Shown: positions 60,456-64,000 of the stretch, one piece after another
How positions within the stretch are numbered: position 1 is the first letter of the stretch
How the letters are laid out: each line of letters begins with the position of its first letter
Assembly: GCF_009727055.1 (NCBI RefSeq)
Contig: NC_052352.1
Span: forward strand, 25,661,894-25,725,893
Length of the DNA stretch: 64,000 bases
From: Benincasa hispida
Taxonomy: Eukaryota; Streptophyta; Magnoliopsida; Cucurbitales; Cucurbitaceae
Direction of reading: 5' to 3'
The notes under the pieces: model-generated
Databases searched by the model: none
Told to the model about the DNA's origin: nothing
The model's input: the letters and a program-made list of their open reading frames with translations, nothing else
Position numbers and translations under genes: made by a program

Positions 60456-61122
60456 TCGTCTATGCGATAGCTCGGTTTTCAGCGCATGCGTTTATCTTTG
60501 CGGTCACCTGGCTTCAGCGCATGTGTTTGTCTTTGATTGCTTATTTCCAACGCATGTGTTTGATTCCTGCGATAGCTACAAAAATAGACACTTTGGCACG
60601 GAGTAACGCATAATATTGGGGTCAGTGAGGATTTAGGTGCTAATCGACGCAAAACTCAATTTTTCGCAATTTTCAAGTATTATCACCGCAATTTCTATTT
60701 GTTAGCCCTCATGATTCTAAATAAAAGGCTTATAATATCTGACATTTCTGCCAGTTATCACCTATGCATGCATAAAGTAGCGTCCTAGAAACATATTAGA
60801 AATTTGGATCATTACACTCACATCTAGGGAGAGCCTAGGTGATCAGTGAGTTGAGCTTTACGTGAGTTACCATAGTGGTTGTGTATTACACATAAGTATT
60901 GCATTGTAAACTGCTTAACTCTTTAATATTAGCGGATTATCTTTCCTGAACATACTACTCCCCAGACGTAGGTGGTTCATCACCGAACTGGATTATCAAT
61001 TTTTGTGTGTCTTTACTCGTTTACTTATAGTTAGTATTTTTATTGTTTCATTGGTTGTCAGTGCTTCCTGCTTAACATCTGAATGTCGAGTGATGAGTCA
61101 TCCTAGCACTTTTTTCACTTGG

Positions 61123-61796
61123 CTACGAGGAGAGGAAAGATACTAATTGATTTTTTTAAAAAAATTTTGTTTAAGAAAATTTAAATATGATTTTGTGTCT
61201 TGTATTTTGTAATTTATTTTTCAATTCGGTGTTTGAAGTTTTAAGATAAGTATAGAGACATTCCATGAAATGCCTTTAACAATGTCTCTAGGAGACGTTT
61301 TTCACTTTTATTATTGTAATAACTCCAGAAAAAGAAATGAAATTATATTATTCATGAATTTTGTTATTTATCTTTAAAGAAATGTATTTCCAGTAGGAGA
61401 ACCAATGAAATAGTGATAAAAATAGGGAAATTGCTGGAATGGACCTAAAAAGTAAAAACTTAAAAGAAATCACACTTTAAAAAGATGTTTTTACTGCCCT
61501 CTTCAGTGATTCAAAATTCATTTTTAACTTTTAGGTCATAAAAACATTAAAGGTCTAAAATATGGTACTTTACTTTTATACTTAAGTCTCTCTTTTCTTA
61601 ATCTCGAAAAAAAACAAAAAGGCTATCTATGATTATTTTTCTCTTGGTGTGGTATTAGCCGTCACACGACCATCCTGATCAATGAGATCATTGTTGCTTT
61701 GGTAACATTATTTCCATTGGACTAAGATAAAAATATACCTGTGCATGGATAAAATCTTAAAATTGATCCTAACGTAAGTTTAATAATCATTTACAC
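61123..61796. other. AT-rich spacer, nothing recognised
   Basis: No coding, RNA or clear repeat signal. Confidence 0.5.
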
Positions 61797-62102
61797 TCCG
61801 TTTGATAACTATTTTATTTTTTTTTTAATTTTTATTTTGATAACTAAATCTATAGACACTACTTCCACTTTCAAATTTCTTCGTTTATTATTTACTTTTT
61901 ACCAATAGTTTAAAAAACCAAGCTAAAATTTGAAAAACTAAAGAAAGTAGCTTTTAAGAAGTTGTTTTTGTTTTTGGAATAATTGGCTAAGAATTCAACC
62001 ATTGGACTTAAGAAAGATGCAAATCATTGTAACAAATGGGGAAAAAATAGGTTTAATTTTCAAAAATAAAAAATAAAAAACAAAATGGTTACTAAACAAG
62101 GC
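61797..62102. mobile_element. MITE candidate with imperfect terminal inverted repeats
   Basis: Left end CCGTTTGATAACTATTTT and the reverse complement of the right end, GCCTTGTTTAGTAACCATTTT, match in most of about 20 positions and both continue into T-rich text. The body (~300 bp) contains ACCAATAGTTTAAAAAACCAA and GAATTCAACCATTGG-like words. The DNA to 62,500 holds diverged partial repeats of the same words (ACCAATGTTTTCAAAAACCAA at 62,186, ACCAATATTTCAAAAACCAA at 62,425), as if several fragments were inserted next to each other. Confidence 0.45.
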
Positions 62103-62506
62103 AGTTTTTCATTTTTAAAATTTGAAAATTAAGTTTAACACTCATTTCACCTCTAGTTTTTTTGATTTATTATTTATTTTTTTACCAATGTTTTCAAAAA
62201 CCAACTCAAGTTTTAAAAACTAAAAAAAAAAAAAAAAATTAATTTCAAGAACTCAACTCTTTTATTTAAAAAATATGAACACTATTGTAAGAAATTGAGA
62301 GGAAATAAACTTAATTTTAATAATGAAAAATGAAAAACTATTTTTGTGTTTTTTATTTTTGAAAATTAAAACTCTAAACACAACATCTACTTCTAAATTT
62401 CTTACTTTGTTATCTAATTTTTTACCAATATTTCAAAAACCAAGTCAAATTTTAAAAACTAAAAATTAAAAAAAAAAAGTTTTAGTTTTAAGAATTTGGT
62501 TAAGAA
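62103..62506. other. Diverged fragments of the adjacent MITE-like repeat
   Basis: Two partial copies of the ACCAAT..CAAAAACCAA..TTTTAAAAACTAAAAA block and a TTTTTGTTTTTTATTTTTGAAAA-like segment. No coding signal. Confidence 0.45.
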
Positions 62507-64000
62507 TGTTGGGTTTTATGTCCTAAAACTCATGGTTTTGTAAACAATAGAACTTATTCTGAAAATTCAATAAATTGTTATTGAATAGATGTTTTGCTTT
62601 TAGAAATCCAATAAACCTAAAAAATTCCTTGACTATTACATGAATACTTAAACTTTATATGAAGATATAAAAGTGGATCAGGTTCGAGTAAATAGCCAAA
62701 ATGATCTATAGTATATGAATAAGGTTGGGTACCTTATTCTGGTAACATTATTGGATGCGTCCTGCTCCGTAGTTGTTACAAAAAGTTGTAAAGTGCTACA
62801 AACGAAGTGATCTTAATTCGTACATGTTTGGACATGAGGAGTGGGGGTGTCCCTGTGCAAAAGAGTTTGTACAAGATTGGTCCACGAAATTAGTCACTCT
62901 TACTTTATAATGTTGTTTACAATTTAAGACTGACTATTTCAAAGCGATGACCTAGGTAACTTGACCATAATCTCGAGCTAACTATGAATTCATGTTTATT
63001 CGATATTATTCTTAGATTTGCATAGGTGAGAGTTGGCTCAACAGCGTCGGCTCAATAACCCCCATTTCAAGGGTATAGACTGGATAGATAGTTGGGGACA
63101 TAGGGTGCAAGATAGAATTCAGTCCTACTTGTTGTTAGGGATAATAGAGAGGTTGTTCCCTTAAGTGCTGATTCTAAGTCTTGAATAAAGAGCCCCACCC
63201 TCTCATTGGCCCAAGAGGGACTCGATTTTATTGATTGGATCACAAAAAAAAAATTGTTCATTAGAGGATCAGTGGGACTTAAGGAACAAGTGAAAATTTT
63301 GAAGGTAAAACAAATATTTGACCCAACCATTATTACAAACAACCTGTGAAGGGGTTAACTTATTAATCATGGTTATATCAAATGGACATAATATATCTAC
63401 AATGATGAGAGTTCAACTATGGGCTTTAATGGAGTGACCCATTAACGAATGGGGACTAGTTTGGTCTAATGAGTTTAGCCGATTAATCTTGGATCATTGG
63501 AGCCCATGATCTGTAGGTCCACGAGGTCCCCCTACTAGCTCGAAAATGGATTAGCTCTAGAGTAGCGTGATAAATGAATTTGAAATATTCAAATTAGAAT
63601 TAAACGGAATTAGAGAATAAATATTTAAATATGATTTAAATATATGAAGATGGATTTGTGTAAAATTAATTTAATATTAGATATTAAGTTAATTAGAATT
63701 ATTTAAATAATTATTTATTAATTTTATTAGAAAATTAATTTATGAAATTAATTTGTAAAATTAATAATTTTGATTTTTTGAAACAAATGTGATTTTAAAA
63801 TCAAATTTGGAATTTGGAAATGGAAAAAATGGTTTTTCCATTATCATCTTCAAGTAGCTCACCCATAACCCACCATCTTTAAGCTTCAATTACTCCAAGC
63901 ATGAGTTGCATCTCATGTAGCTATTTTTCTTGCATGATGGTCTGCAATATATGAAGAGATTGGAGTGAATTTGAGGCAATCCAATTGATAGAATTTTGCT
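62507..64000 (+). mobile_element. Start of copia-type LTR I, cut by the window end
   Basis: Starts TGTTGGGTTTTATGTCC and follows LTR H (28391-30412) block by block: AACTTTATATGAAGATATAA, AGTGGATCA, TGATCTATAGTATATGAATA, GAGTTTGTACAAGATTGG at 62863, TTTGCATAGGTGAGAGTTGG, CCCTCTCATTGGCCCAAGAGG, GATCTGTAGGTCCACGAGGT. About 1.5 kb is visible and the end of the LTR is not reached. The reverse-strand open stretch at 63067-63342 is LTR sequence and has a counterpart in H. Confidence 0.82.

Larger units (their letters stand above)
56806..60760 (-). mobile_element. R2-R3 two-LTR element with almost no interior (TSD CCTAT)
   Basis: CCTAT at 56801-56805 and 60761-60765 frames the pair. Both members are LTRs of the R family (see R1 at 23289), lying in the same reverse orientation: R3 at about 58978-60760 is the upstream LTR, R2 at 56806-58939 the downstream one. 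Shared blocks, in order on the plus strand: GAGGTCGAACACAGGGACTTG, CGCAC.CACACCTCTCGG, the CTATTTATAG reverse TATA, GATAGCTACAAA-type, TTCATAATTCTAAGTAAAAGGC. Between them lie only about 35 bases, including the reverse-strand polypurine tract GTGTGGGGGTG. Short frames such as 58146-58445 and 60206-60613 are LTR text. Confidence 0.85.
54753..60816 (+). mobile_element. Gypsy-type solo LTR E (TSD CTCAC), split by the R2-R3 element
   Basis: Begins TGTGACGCCCCCCAAAG and ends GGATCATTACA, flanked by CTCAC at 54748-54752 and 60817-60821. The parts 54753-56805 and 60766-60816 add up to about 2.1 kb. The last part, AGTAGCGTCCTAGAAAC..ATTACA, parallels the end of solo LTR S (AGTAACGACCTAGCTTG..GTTACA), which supports the reading. 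Content: a TA microsatellite at 54,851, a CT-rich leader-like zone at 54,970-55,330, TATGCC repeats at 56,240-56,285, a 70-bp tandem duplication at 56,285-56,425, the hairpin at 56431-56450 and a TTA microsatellite at 56,682-56,702. Confidence 0.87.
54109..61117 (+). mobile_element. 3' LTR of element F, split by LTR E
   Basis: 54109-54752 and 60822-61117 are the two parts, joining at GGCAGTCTCAC/ATCTAGGGAGAGCC exactly as the 5' LTR reads at about 49,955-50,020. The break is flanked by CTCAC on both sides, a five-base duplication made by LTR E. Ends TTTTTCA followed by the CTTGG duplication. Confidence 0.9.
49331..61122 (+). mobile_element. Sirevirus-type copia element F with TSD CTTGG, 5'-deleted and twice nested
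   Basis: CTTGG at 49331-49335 and at 61118-61122 frames TGTTGGAG...TTTTTCA. Order: 5' LTR 49336-50291, primer-binding site, reverse-transcriptase end and RNase H (50310-51356), envelope-like frame remnants (51498-53810), polypurine tract, 3' LTR 54109-61117 split by gypsy solo LTR E. Without the nested DNA the element is about 5.7 kb; gag, protease, integrase and most of RT are gone, deleted between the primer-binding site and the RT C-terminus. An extra frame after pol in a copia element is the mark of the Sirevirus (Maximus) lineage. Confidence 0.87.

Noticed and set aside
60206..60613. Overlapping frames of 98 and 135 codons with RWTHSIT-like repeats
   Set aside because: They come from a 33-bp tandem repeat in LTR R3.
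49331..61122. An endogenous virus because of the envelope-like frame
   Set aside because: LTR, primer-binding site, RT/RNase H order and target-site duplication are those of a copia retrotransposon; the env-like part is a known feature of the Sirevirus lineage.
1..64000. tRNA or rRNA genes
   Set aside because: No cloverleaf with A and B boxes or rRNA-like sequence was seen; tRNA-like words are limited to primer-binding sites.

Overview
The window is plant nuclear DNA. It holds one spliced gene with plant-type introns (a LEUNIG-type co-repressor) surrounded by nested Ty1/copia and Ty3/gypsy LTR retrotransposons. It is AT-rich and has no bacterial-style gene clusters. The gag remnants and ~2 kb LTRs resemble, from memory, elements annotated in Cucurbitaceae, so a cucurbit is my best guess; that is inference, not shown by a search.

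Layout. 1-2352: decayed copia pol (integrase tail, reverse transcriptase, RNase H) reading rightward. 2353-9306: two ~2.05 kb LTRs of one copia family in inverted orientation, enclosing a rightward integrase fragment and a leftward gag fragment that meet head to head near 5,630. 9307-13079: leftward LTR (2,018 bp) with primer-binding site and a non-coding interior. 13080-19194: leftward UBN2-gag copia element split by a ~2.9 kb LTR-like insertion. 19470-21324: gypsy-type solo LTR carrying two minisatellites. 22678-34283: gypsy element with gag but no pol, bounded by target-site duplication ATGAT; its 5' LTR is split by a solo LTR (TSD CGTAC) that is itself split by another solo LTR (TSD GTTGC), and its gag is split by a copia-type solo LTR. 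34284-39200: AT-rich intergenic DNA. 39750-47624: LEUNIG-like gene, 18 coding exons, 903 codons. 47950-49330: intergenic DNA with a degenerate MITE-like repeat. 49331-61122: 5'-deleted Sirevirus-type copia element (TSD CTTGG) with an envelope-like ORF after pol; its 3' LTR is split by a gypsy solo LTR (TSD CTCAC), which is split in turn by a two-LTR element with almost no interior (TSD CCTAT). 61797-62102: MITE candidate. 62507-64000: start of another ~2 kb-class LTR running off the end.

Only the LEUNIG-like gene looks functional. I see no CRISPR array, tRNA, rRNA, operon or prokaryotic system. The strongest new observations are structural: two independent three-level transposon nests whose boundaries are fixed by five-base duplications, reuse of one LTR family at the innermost or middle level of both nests, an inverted-LTR copia structure, and a retroelement reduced to two LTRs plus a polypurine-tract hairpin.
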